Of a DNA stretch of 58,589 bases, positions 17,026 to 25,361 are shown in pieces (position 1 is the first letter of the stretch; each line of letters starts with the position of its first letter). Source of the DNA: CAZMXS01 sp964570325 (GTDB lineage: Bacteria > Verrucomicrobiota > Kiritimatiellia > CAIQIC01 > CAZMXS01); the NCBI GenBank assembly GCA_964570325.1, contig CAZMXS010000021.1:1-58589 (forward strand), read 5' to 3'. Position numbers and translations under genes: made by a program. Below the pieces are notes generated by a model. The model was given only the letters and a program-made list of their open reading frames with translations. It did not search any database and was not told the DNA's origin.

Positions 17026-18113
17026 CCGTGGACGATTTTTTCCGGAATTCCGGCGGGTGGCTCGCGCCGGGCGGCGAGCCCGGCGTCGTCGTCAGCAGTC
17101 GCATCCGGCTGGCGCGGAATCTGGAGGAGTCCGCCTTTCCCGGCTGGGCCGGCGCGGAGGAGTGCGGCCGCATTTGGCGCAATCTGCGGGAAATCATTAC
17201 AGCGTTCCCCCCTTTGCGGGACGGATTTGTCGCCGAGATGCCGTCCGTGGACGAACTGGGCCGGCAAATTCTTTTTGAACGGCACCTGATCAGCCGCGAG
17301 TTGGCGGAGAAGCAGCAGGGCAGTGGGGTGGTGATCTCGGCTGACGAGCGGATCTCGGTGATGATCAATGAAGAGGATCACCTGCGCATGCAATCCATGC
17401 GCCCCGGGCTGGACCTGCGGCAGGCGTGGCAGGTGGTGGACGGGATTGATACGGCGATCGAGCGCCAGACGCGCTACGCGTTTTCCCTGCGGCTGGGGTA
17501 CCTGACGGCTTGCCCGACCAATGTCGGCACCGGCATGCGCGCGAGCGCAATGCTGCACCTGCCGGGGTTGGTGCTGATGAACGAGATCAACCCGATCGTC
17601 AAGGGTATGAGTAAGATTGGCCTGGCCGTGCGCGGCCTGTGGGGCGAAGGGACGGAGGCCAGCGGCAATATGTTCCAGGTCTCCAACCAGATCAGCCTGG
17701 GTGAGTCGGAGGCGGCGACCATTGCCAACTTGGAGCAAATCGTGATGGTGCTCGTCGAGCACGAGCACAACGCCCGCGCCCGCCTGCAGGAGAAACGAGA
17801 TTATATTCTGCGCGATCATGTCGGGCGCGCCTACGGCATCCTGGCCCACGCGCACATCCTGACTTCGCGCGAGGCGCTGGACCTGTTATCGGGTTTGCGT
17901 CTGGGCCTGGATTTGGGTATATTAAAGGATATCAATCGCCGGGTGATTGACGAATTGTGGCTGCTCGTTCAACCGGGGCATCTGCAAAAAGTGATGGGGC
18001 GAAAATTGAAGCCCAAGGATCGTGACTGGGCGCGGGCCGAGTTGGTCCGCAGTCGGCTGGCTGTCGCGGAGCGCCGCCTTTCACCCGGCAGTGACGGAAA
18101 CAAGCATGAATAA
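17022..18113 (+). CDS. mcsB: Protein arginine kinase McsB
   Basis: Phosphorylates arginine residues of proteins, marking them for ClpCP degradation. The 363-residue product has the guanido-phosphotransferase fold: SSRIRLARNLEE near the start, the NEEDHLRMQS catalytic-loop segment, and the CPTNVGTGMRASAMLHLPGL phosphate-binding stretch. It overlaps mcsA by 4 bp at the start and clpC by 8 bp at the end, so the three genes are translationally coupled. Confidence 0.95.
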   Translation: MTVDDFFRNSGGWLAPGGEPGVVVSSRIRLARNLEESAFPGWAGAEECGRIWRNLREIITAFPPLRDGFVAEMPSVDELGRQILFERHLISRELAEKQQGSGVVISADERISVMINEEDHLRMQSMRPGLDLRQAWQVVDGIDTAIERQTRYAFSLRLGYLTACPTNVGTGMRASAMLHLPGLVLMNEINPIVKGMSKIGLAVRGLWGEGTEASGNMFQVSNQISLGESEAATIANLEQIVMVLVEHEHNARARLQEKRDYILRDHVGRAYGILAHAHILTSREALDLLSGLRLGLDLGILKDINRRVIDELWLLVQPGHLQKVMGRKLKPKDRDWARAELVRSRLAVAERRLSPGSDGNKHE

Positions 18114-20475
18114 TTTTACGCCGCGCGCGCAACAGGTACTCCAATTGGCCCGCAAGGAGGCCGACCGGTTTAATCACGGTTACGTGGGCACCGAGCATAT
18201 CCTGCTGGGNNNNNNNNNNNNNNNNNNNNNNNNNNNNNNNNNNNNNNNNNNNNNNNNNNNNNNNNNNNNNNNNNNNNNNNNNNNNNNNNNNNNNNNNNNN
18301 NNNNNNNNNGTGGGCACCGAGCATATCCTGCTGGGCCTGCTGCGGGAGGGCGAAGGCGTGGCCGCGCGCGTGCTCAAGAATCTGAACATTGATCTCGACA
18401 AGACCCGGATCGAGATTATGAAGGAACTTGATCCGAACTATGAGCCAGGCAGCGAGCCGCCGCTCCCGGACGCCGAGCACGCCGAGACCCAGGCGCGCCC
18501 GCCGCCGCGCGATTCCAAGACACCGGCTTTGAGCACGTTCGGACGCGACCTGACGGACCTGGCGGCCAAGGGCCAGCTCGACCCGGTCATCGGCCGGGCG
18601 ACCGAGATCGAACGCGTTATTCAAATTCTCTGCCGCCGCACCAAGAACAACCCGGTGCTGCTCGGCGAGGCCGGCGTCGGCAAGACCGCGATTGTCGAGG
18701 GGCTGGCCGAGGCGATCGCCAAGGGCGATGTGCCCGAGTTGCTGCGCGAGAAACGGGTCGTGACGCTCGACCTGGCGTTAATGGTCGCGGGTACGAAATA
18801 CCGCGGCCAGTTTGAGGAACGCATCAAGGCCGTCATGGATGAGATCAAACGGATCAAGACGGTCATCCTGTTCATTGACGAGTTGCATACGATCGTCGGC
18901 GCCGGCTCGGCCGAGGGCGCGATGGACGCCTCGAACATCATCAAGCCGGCGCTCTCCCGCGGCGAGCTGCAATGCATCGGCGCAACCACGCTCAACGAGT
19001 ACCGCAAGTTCATCGAGAAGGATGCGGCGCTGGAACGGCGCTTCCAATCCATCATTGTGCGCGAGCCGACGGTGGAGGAAACCATTGAAATTCTCAAGGG
19101 CCTGCGCCCGCGTTATGAGGAGCATCACCATGCCAAGATCACCGACGCCGCCCTGGAACAGTCGGCTCGGCTCTCCTCGCGCTACCTGACCGACCGGTTC
19201 CTGCCGGACAAAGCGATTGACGTCATGGATGAGGCGGGCGCGCGCGCCCGCATTTCTTCCATGACGCGCCCGGGAGAGATCAAGGAACAGGAGCGCAAGA
19301 TTGAAGATATCCGCAAGCAGAAAGAGGCGGTGATCCGCAGCCAGAAGTTTGAGGAGGCGGCCGCCCTGCGGGACCAGGAGCGACAGGCCCGCGAGGAGAT
19401 GGAGCAGATCATGGAAAAATGGCGCAAGACGCGCGACGAGAAAATCGTCACCGTTGACGCCGAGGACATCATGCACATCGTCTCCAAGTGGACCGGCATT
19501 CCGCTGTCCAAGATGGAGCAGGAAGAGATGGCCCGCCTGCTGAAGATGGAACAGGAACTGGCGAAGGTGGTAATTGGCCAGGATGACGCGGTTGGCGCGA
19601 TCTCGAAGGCGCTGCGCCGCTCGCGCGCCGATTTGAAGGATCCGCGCCGGCCGATCGGCACATTCGTATTCCTCGGGCCGACCGGCGTCGGCAAGACGCT
19701 GCTGGCCAAGGCGCTGGCGGAGTTCATGTTCAACAACCAGGATGCGTTGATCCAGATAGATATGTCTGAATATATGGAAAAATTCGCCGTGTCCCGGCTG
19801 GTGGGCTCGCCGCCGGGTTACGTCGGACATGAGGAGGGCGGTCAGTTGACGGAGAAGGTCCGGCGACGCCCTTACTCGGTGGTGCTCTTTGATGAGATCG
19901 AGAAGGCGCATCCGGACGTGATGCACATCCTGTTGCAGATTTTGGAGGAAGGCAAGCTGACCGACAGCCTGGGCCGGGCCGTGGATTTCCGGAACACGAT
20001 TGTCATCATGACCTCGAATATCGGGGCCGACCTGGTTCGCAAGGGGGGTGGTCTTGGCTTCGGCGACCCCAAGCCGGCGGCCGACCACGAGAAGCTGACC
20101 CAGCAGATGCGGGAGGAGGCCAAGCGTGTCTTCCGCCCGGAACTGCTCAACCGGATTGACGATATTATTGTCTTCCGCCAGCTCCAGCGCGCGGATGTTG
20201 AACGGATTCTGGAGCTGGAAGTGGCCAAGATCAAGAGCCGGTTGAAGGCGCGGAATATCGAGATTCATTTGGGCGATTCGGCGCGCGATTTCCTGCTGGC
20301 CAAGGGCTTCGACACCGCCTACGGGGCGCGGCCGCTGCGGCGCGCGGTGGAACGTTATTTGGAAGATCCACTGGCCGAGGAGATCCTCAAAGGCCATATC
20401 AACACCGCCGAGGTGGTCGAGGTCACCGCCGGACCTGACAGCCTCAAGTTCGGACAGCTCGCGGGCACCAGTTGA
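18106..20475 (+). CDS. clpC: ATP-dependent Clp protease ATP-binding subunit ClpC (contains assembly gap)
   Basis: A AAA+ unfoldase that feeds substrates, including arginine-phosphorylated proteins, to ClpP. The N-terminal domain is followed by two AAA modules (Walker A GEAGVGKT and GPTGVGKT), a UVR-like middle region (RSQKFEEAAALRDQERQ), and the SPPGYVGHEEGGQLTEKVR segment. The sequence carries 100 N at 18210-18309, flanked on both sides by the same 26 bp that encode VGTEHILLG. ClpC proteins normally have two Clp_N repeats; the left flank looks like repeat 1 and the right flank like repeat 2, so about 75-80 codons probably replace the 42 shown. The frame is kept across the gap only by chance. 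Confidence 0.95.
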   Translation: MNNFTPRAQQVLQLARKEADRFNHGYVGTEHILLXXXXXXXXXXXXXXXXXXXXXXXXXXXXXXXXXXVGTEHILLGLLREGEGVAARVLKNLNIDLDKTRIEIMKELDPNYEPGSEPPLPDAEHAETQARPPPRDSKTPALSTFGRDLTDLAAKGQLDPVIGRATEIERVIQILCRRTKNNPVLLGEAGVGKTAIVEGLAEAIAKGDVPELLREKRVVTLDLALMVAGTKYRGQFEERIKAVMDEIKRIKTVILFIDELHTIVGAGSAEGAMDASNIIKPALSRGELQCIGATTLNEYRKFIEKDAALERRFQSIIVREPTVEETIEILKGLRPRYEEHHHAKITDAALEQSARLSSRYLTDRFLPDKAIDVMDEAGARARISSMTRPGEIKEQERKIEDIRKQKEAVIRSQKFEEAAALRDQERQAREEMEQIMEKWRKTRDEKIVTVDAEDIMHIVSKWTGIPLSKMEQEEMARLLKMEQELAKVVIGQDDAVGAISKALRRSRADLKDPRRPIGTFVFLGPTGVGKTLLAKALAEFMFNNQDALIQIDMSEYMEKFAVSRLVGSPPGYVGHEEGGQLTEKVRRRPYSVVLFDEIEKAHPDVMHILLQILEEGKLTDSLGRAVDFRNTIVIMTSNIGADLVRKGGGLGFGDPKPAADHEKLTQQMREEAKRVFRPELLNRIDDIIVFRQLQRADVERILELEVAKIKSRLKARNIEIHLGDSARDFLLAKGFDTAYGARPLRRAVERYLEDPLAEEILKGHINTAEVVEVTAGPDSLKFGQLAGTS
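18184..18209 (+). repeat. First copy of 26-bp direct repeat at left edge of the gap
   Basis: These 26 bp are identical to 18310-18335 and abut the run of N. They encode VGTEHILLG of the first Clp_N repeat. The exact match at both gap edges suggests that the assembler broke at a shared k-mer. Confidence 0.95.
18210..18309. other. Assembly gap of 100 N within clpC
   Basis: Exactly 100 N, the conventional placeholder for a gap of unknown length. It lies between two identical 26-bp sequences inside the Clp_N region of clpC. Confidence 0.99.
18310..18335 (+). repeat. Second copy of 26-bp direct repeat at right edge of the gap
   Basis: Identical to 18184-18209. It is followed by LLREGEGVAARVLKNLNID, characteristic of the second Clp_N repeat of ClpC proteins. 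Confidence 0.95.
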
Positions 20476-20610
20476 GCGATCAGCCGCGCGGCGGCAGGCC
20501 ATCCGGCCATTCCGCATGTATTCAGGCAAGCGATCTGTGCTACATGGCCCGTCAGGTTGAGAACCGACCGGATGAACTTGCGCCCCGCTTTTCATAAACG
20601 CTTTTTTCCC

Positions 20611-20638
20611 TTGTGCCCATTACCGTCTGTGCTATTAT
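20611..20638 (+). promoter_or_regulatory. Candidate promoter of the GH31 gene
   Basis: TTGTGC (20611-20616) and TATTAT (20633-20638) are separated by 16 bp, about 40 bp upstream of the start codon in a locally AT-rich stretch. The match is good for the -10 box and moderate for the -35 box. Confidence 0.4.
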
Positions 20639-20675
20639 TTAATCTTAAATCGTTTTAGATAAAGGAGAGATGCCA

Positions 20676-22880
20676 ATGCCAGTGCGCCAGACGCCGGTGG
20701 TGATAGGGAATGCTCGCTTCACGGTTTATGCGCCGGGCTGTGTCCGGATGGAATACGCTTGGGAAGGCCGCTTCAGCAAGGGGCCATCGCTGCTGGTGGG
20801 GCCGAAACTGGCTTCGCCGGCGGCGGCCGAGGTCAAACTCGTCGGTAAACGTTTGGAAATCCGAACAGCCAATTTTGAGCTTTATTACACGGACAACGGC
20901 CAGGTGTTTTCGGCCGAGAATCTGAAGATTATCCACCAGAACAAGGATGGACAGCGAATGGTCTGGGTGCCGGGCAAGAAAGACGCCGGCAACCTCGGAA
21001 CGGTCACGCGCTGTCTGGATCAATGGAAGTGGTGCGGCGGGCCCCAGCATTATCCGGTTGAGGGTATATTGAGCACCGACGGCGGACATTTTGTGCCGGA
21101 TGAGCCGCGCGTGTATTGGAATGCGGAGCATGATTGGCCGGAGGTTCGCAGCCATGCGGTCGCGTTCGATGGCTACTTCTTTGCGTACGGGCGCGACTAC
21201 AAAGGGGCGCTCAAGGACTTTGTGACCGTCTTTGGACGGATTCCGATGGTCCCGCGCTGGGTGTTTGGCTTCTGGTACTCGCGCTGGTACGCCTACACGG
21301 ATAGGGAGTTTATCAACCTGGCCCGCCGTTATCGCCAGGAGGGTATTCCGATTGATGTGATGATCATTGACACCGACTGGCGCGGCGGCTGGGGCGGCTA
21401 TGATTGGAACAAGAAGTACTTTCCGAAGCCGGAGCAGGCCCTGAAGGCCCTGCGCGAAATGGGCCTGCGCAGTTCGCTAAATGACCACCCCGGTTACGAC
21501 AATTATGATGCGTTGCCTGCCAACGACAGCCACATCCCCGCAATTGCAAAACGCCTTGGCGCGCTGCCGCACCAAGGCCAGTGGGCGTGCGACTGGTCGC
21601 GCAAGGAAGCGGTCCGGGCGTGGAAGGATCTGCTGCTGGGTCCGTTCTTTGATCAGGGAATGGATTTTTGGTGGGTGGACGGTTGGATCAAATCGCCGTT
21701 CGCCGGGCTCGACAGCCAGCTGTGGGCCAATCAGGTTTACTATGAAACCGCGAAAGAACGCACCGGCAAACGCGGCCTGATCCTGTCTCGTTTCGGCGGC
21801 ATCGGCGGTCACCGGTATCCGGTTCAGTTCTCGGGCGACACCCCGTCCGAGTGGGCGACGCTTCAGTACCAGATCGAGTTTACCGCTCGCTCAGCCGGAT
21901 TGGGCGCGGCCTATTGGTCGCATGATATCGGCGGCTTTTTTGGTCGCGAGATTGACGAGGAATTGTTTATCCGCTGGTCCCAGTTCGGCGCGATGAGCCC
22001 GGTGTTCCGCACGCACAGCGATCATGGCGTCCGCGAACCCTGGCACTTCAGCCGCCGGGCCCGAAACCTTTTCCGCAAACAGACCGGCATCCGCTACGCG
22101 CTGGCGCCCTATTTCTATACGTTGGCGCGCGAGGCCCACGACGCCGGCTTGCCGATTGTCCGCCCGCTGTTCCTGGAATACAACGATAATGATGGCGGCG
22201 CGCTTTACCGTCGGCACCAGTACCTGATCGGGCGCGACCTGCTGGTGATCCCGGCGGATGGGCCGGTGGACAAGCGAACCGGCGTCCAGCGCAAGCGCGC
22301 TTATTATCCCAACGGTTGGTGGTACGGCCTGGAGACCGGCGAGGTGATTCACGGCATGCTGGATGGTTTTGTGGATATTCCGATTGAGCGGATTCCGACC
22401 TATGTCCGCGGCGGCGCAATCATTCCTTGCCAGAAAGTTCAGCCCGCGCTGGGGACGCTGGCGCCAACGGAAATCCATTTCGATTACTGGCCCGATCAGC
22501 ATACTCCTTCGGAGTACACCCTTTACGAAGACGATGGCGAGACCCGCGAATGTTGTACGGACCGACGCTTTGCGCTGACCACCGTTTGCGGCCGGGTTCT
22601 GGATGATGCGCTCACCGTGGCGATTTCCGCGCCCAAGGGGTCCTACAAGGGCATGCCGCGTCAACGCCATTATGTGGTCCGTATTCGCGTGGAACCGGCC
22701 GATCGGATCACGGCTGCTCGCATTCGTATCGGCAAGGGCGCCTGGCAGGGAGTGAAACCGCGAATGACGAATAAATGTCTTGCGGGCGCGGTGGAATCCG
22801 GCCATGTTTTCTGCGAAGTTGAAGCGTATAGTTCGAATCAACCGGTTGAAATCCGGCTGGAGTTGAGTCGTGCGACTTGA
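20676..22880 (+). CDS. Glycoside hydrolase family 31 (alpha-glucosidase/alpha-xylosidase type)
   Basis: A retaining alpha-glycosidase of 734 residues. The N-terminal beta-sandwich precedes the catalytic barrel. The nucleophile Asp lies in MDFWWVDGW, and the acid/base Asp in QFSGDTPSEW; IDVMIIDTDWRGGWG and HDIGGFFG are other family motifs. The C-terminal domains include DYWPDQHTPSEYTLYEDDGET. No signal peptide is visible, so it may be cytoplasmic. Two ATGs occur at 20670 and 20676; AAGGAG at 20662-20667 is spaced properly only for the second. Specificity (glucose or xylose) cannot be told from sequence alone. Confidence 0.92.
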   Translation: MPVRQTPVVIGNARFTVYAPGCVRMEYAWEGRFSKGPSLLVGPKLASPAAAEVKLVGKRLEIRTANFELYYTDNGQVFSAENLKIIHQNKDGQRMVWVPGKKDAGNLGTVTRCLDQWKWCGGPQHYPVEGILSTDGGHFVPDEPRVYWNAEHDWPEVRSHAVAFDGYFFAYGRDYKGALKDFVTVFGRIPMVPRWVFGFWYSRWYAYTDREFINLARRYRQEGIPIDVMIIDTDWRGGWGGYDWNKKYFPKPEQALKALREMGLRSSLNDHPGYDNYDALPANDSHIPAIAKRLGALPHQGQWACDWSRKEAVRAWKDLLLGPFFDQGMDFWWVDGWIKSPFAGLDSQLWANQVYYETAKERTGKRGLILSRFGGIGGHRYPVQFSGDTPSEWATLQYQIEFTARSAGLGAAYWSHDIGGFFGREIDEELFIRWSQFGAMSPVFRTHSDHGVREPWHFSRRARNLFRKQTGIRYALAPYFYTLAREAHDAGLPIVRPLFLEYNDNDGGALYRRHQYLIGRDLLVIPADGPVDKRTGVQRKRAYYPNGWWYGLETGEVIHGMLDGFVDIPIERIPTYVRGGAIIPCQKVQPALGTLAPTEIHFDYWPDQHTPSEYTLYEDDGETRECCTDRRFALTTVCGRVLDDALTVAISAPKGSYKGMPRQRHYVVRIRVEPADRITAARIRIGKGAWQGVKPRMTNKCLAGAVESGHVFCEVEAYSSNQPVEIRLELSRAT

Positions 22881-22924
22881 CCGGCTCCGATGCCTCCGGC
22901 GGTTGAACCGTGCGGAGCGAGCCA

Positions 22925-23800
22925 GTGAAAATCCTGTATAAACTGATCTTGGGCTTGATGGGGGCTTTGCCGGAGCCCTGCGTGCGGGCGATCGGCCATT
23001 TCGGCGGCTGGATTTTTGGTTCCGTAATGCGGCACCACCGCGAGGATGCGCGTGATGCGCTTACCCGCGCGTTTCCCGAGAAGACCCCCGCCGAAATCGA
23101 GGCCATCGTCAAACAAATGTATCGGAATCTGGGCCTGAATCTGGCCGAATTCCTGCATATGGGGCCGGTTCAGGTCGAAAACGCCCGCCAGTTGGTTATC
23201 ATGGAGAACGAGCAGATCCTGCGCGATGTGTTGGCTCGCGGCAAAGGTATGCTGGTGCTGACCGCGCATGTGGGCAACTGGGATCTGTTCTGCACGATCA
23301 TCCCCAGCATGGGCTATCCATTGACTGTGATCACCAAGCGTATGCGCAATGTGGCGCTGACCGAGGTCTGGATGAAGCGGCGTGAACGTTTCGGCCTGAA
23401 GTTTGTTGAGGCCCGCAACTCGTTCCGTCAATGTTTGCGGGTACTCAAACGAAATGAGGTGGTCGGCTTCATTCTCGATCAGAACATGATCAATACGGAG
23501 GGTGTGTTCGTTGATTTCTTCGGCCGGCCGGCCTGTACCTCGCCGGGACTGGCTCTCATGTCTTACCAGTCCGGCGCGCCGGTGGTTCCGGCGTTTATTA
23601 TCCGCGAGCCGGATGGCACCCACCATGTAAAAATCTTTCCGGCGCTCGAGCCGCCGCCGGACCGTGAACCGGAGACCATTCGGCGGGCCACACAGCAATA
23701 CACCGCAGCCATCGAGCGGATCGTGCGGCAGTACCCTGACCAGTGGATCTGGCTGCACCGTCGCTGGAAAACGCAGCCAAAAACGGACGCAACGCCTTAA
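22925..23800 (+). CDS. Lipid A acyltransferase, LpxL/HtrB family
   Basis: An inner-membrane enzyme that adds a secondary acyl chain to lipid A. The 291-residue protein has an N-terminal hydrophobic segment, the catalytic HX4D motif in LTAHVGNWDLF, and the later family motif GFILDQNMINTEGVFVDFFG. The GTG at 22925 is preferred because GGAG lies 7 nt upstream; a GTG at 22910 is in frame. It follows the GH31 gene by 44 bp. Its presence, with the arn operon in the same window, supports an LPS-bearing outer membrane. The exact acyl position is unknown. Confidence 0.9.
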   Translation: MKILYKLILGLMGALPEPCVRAIGHFGGWIFGSVMRHHREDARDALTRAFPEKTPAEIEAIVKQMYRNLGLNLAEFLHMGPVQVENARQLVIMENEQILRDVLARGKGMLVLTAHVGNWDLFCTIIPSMGYPLTVITKRMRNVALTEVWMKRRERFGLKFVEARNSFRQCLRVLKRNEVVGFILDQNMINTEGVFVDFFGRPACTSPGLALMSYQSGAPVVPAFIIREPDGTHHVKIFPALEPPPDREPETIRRATQQYTAAIERIVRQYPDQWIWLHRRWKTQPKTDATP

Positions 23801-23883
23801 CCGGTTTAAGCGGGGTGCGGCGGCAAATTCTTCCGAGGAAGACGCGACGCCGTCCTGCGGGAGCGCCGGAAGTGCAGAAAACA

Positions 23884-23912
23884 AACCGCCCCGCGGAATC
23901 CGCGGGGCGGTT
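23884..23912. terminator. Intrinsic terminator between convergent genes
   Basis: A perfect 13-bp stem (AACCGCCCCGCGG / CCGCGGGGCGGTT) with an AAT loop lies between the acyltransferase and the foldase gene. Read on the minus strand it is followed by the T-rich tail TGTTTTCTG, so it terminates the foldase transcript well. On the plus strand the tail is weaker, but the hairpin may serve both genes. Confidence 0.85.
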
Positions 23913-23938
23913 GTCTATTGGCCGGTCCAATCAGGCCA

Positions 23939-25165
23939 TTAAGGCGCCGGGGGCGCGGTCGGCGGTTCCGCCGGGGCTGCCGGTGCCGGGGCGTCAGAAG
24001 ATTCAACCGGAGTCGGCTTGGGCGCGGGTGGCGGCGGCGGCATCCGGGCCGGTTTGGGCATGCCTGGGGCGAACGATGTCGGCATGGGCTGCGGCGTGAT
24101 CGGCGAGCCGGCCGGATATTCGATCTTGGACTTGCTCTTCAGTTCCTGGATGTAAGCTTGCGCGGCCTGCTGGCGCTTTTGCGATAGCAGCACCTGCGCA
24201 ATGCGATCCTTGACTTCATCCAGTGTTTTCTTGCCGGCTTCCTTGTGCGCGGTCACCTCAATGATATGGTAACCAAATTGAGTTTCCACGACCGGCCCGA
24301 CCTCGCCAACCTTCTGGCTGAACGCGGCATCCTCGAAAGGCTTGACCATCTGCCCGCGCGTGAACGTGCCCAAGCTGCCGCCTTCGGCCTTGCTGGGGCA
24401 GTCGGACGATTCCTTGGCTATTGCGGCAAAGTCTGCCTTCTCATCCACCAGTTTCTTGCGGATGTCTTCCGCCTTTTGCTTCTTGGCCGCCTTGGCGGCG
24501 TCATCGTCCGTCGGTTCAATAGCCACCAGGATGTGGCGGGCCTCGACGGATTCGGGCATTTCAAAGCGTTCGACATTCTCCTCGTAGAACTCCTTGATCT
24601 CCGCATCGGTTGGCTCCGTTGAAGCGTCCGTCTTGGACGTCAGCAGCTTGGTTACTCGCAGATCAAGTTCCATGTTTTTGTCGAACTCTTCCTTTGTCAT
24701 GCCGGCCTGCTGCATCAGGTCGTCAATTTTGACATCCGGCGGCAGAGATGCTTTAAGCTGGTCGAGATACTTGGTTTTGTCCTCATCGGTGATCGTAACT
24801 TTTTCCTGCTCGACCGCCTGGGTTAGCAGGATGCGCATGATCAGATTCTCGGCCGCCTGGCGCATCATCTGCTCCTGCATCTGGGCCATTTGTTCAGGCG
24901 GCAGACGCCGTCCAAAACGGCTCATCATGCGGGCGGTTTCCTCGTTGACCTCGCCTTGGGTGACCGCTTTGCCGTCCACGGTTGCCACCACGGTTTCCGG
25001 CGCGACTTTGGCGACGGGCGGCGCGAACACATCGCGCGCCTGCGAGAGATCCGGAGCTTGCGTGGTTGGCGCCGGCGCGGATTGCTTCCCGCAACCGGCC
25101 ACCAGCGACACCACCGCGAAACACGCGGTCAAACCGAGCATTCTAGCCAACATTTTTGCCATCAT
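23939..25165 (-). CDS. Peptidyl-prolyl cis-trans isomerase lipoprotein (SurA/PrsA-like)
   Basis: A periplasmic or membrane-anchored foldase of 408 residues. The signal peptide ends in the lipobox LVAGC, so it is probably lipidated. A SurA-N-like helical chaperone region spans about residues 60-200. A parvulin (PpiC) domain follows from EARHILVA to FGYHIIEVT, with GGSLGTFTRGQMVKPFEDAAF. The C-terminal 60 residues are Pro/Ala-rich. ATGs at 25165 and 25162 are both plausible, with AAGGA upstream. It probably assists outer-membrane or secreted protein folding. Confidence 0.9.
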   Translation of the reverse strand: MMAKMLARMLGLTACFAVVSLVAGCGKQSAPAPTTQAPDLSQARDVFAPPVAKVAPETVVATVDGKAVTQGEVNEETARMMSRFGRRLPPEQMAQMQEQMMRQAAENLIMRILLTQAVEQEKVTITDEDKTKYLDQLKASLPPDVKIDDLMQQAGMTKEEFDKNMELDLRVTKLLTSKTDASTEPTDAEIKEFYEENVERFEMPESVEARHILVAIEPTDDDAAKAAKKQKAEDIRKKLVDEKADFAAIAKESSDCPSKAEGGSLGTFTRGQMVKPFEDAAFSQKVGEVGPVVETQFGYHIIEVTAHKEAGKKTLDEVKDRIAQVLLSQKRQQAAQAYIQELKSKSKIEYPAGSPITPQPMPTSFAPGMPKPARMPPPPPAPKPTPVESSDAPAPAAPAEPPTAPPAP

Positions 25166-25361
25166 TATCCTATTCCTTTCATAACGCCTGCAAGAGGCGG
25201 GTTCACCGGATAAAGAACGGGAGGGGATACTGGACTTGTGGACGCCGGATGTCAACGGCTAAGGAAAGAAACCGCACAGCCCTAAATCATGCGCGATCCA
25301 TTTGACCCCAAGCGCCGGAAGCGAAGCAGTGGAGAGTGGGCCTTGGGGAAAGCGGAAAGAG

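Noticed and set aside
18778..20595. Long open frame antisense to clpC (605 codons)
   Set aside because: It mirrors a conserved AAA+ gene in GC-rich DNA; the translation is His/Gln/Arg-rich with no domain, as expected of an antisense shadow.
20476..20610. tRNA or small RNA gene between clpC and the GH31 gene
   Set aside because: No cloverleaf, T-loop motif or CCA end could be found; only short GC palindromes are present.
25306..25348. Inverted repeat CCCCAAG/CTTGGGG downstream of galK as terminator
   Set aside because: The loop is 29 nt and no T-run follows; support is too weak.
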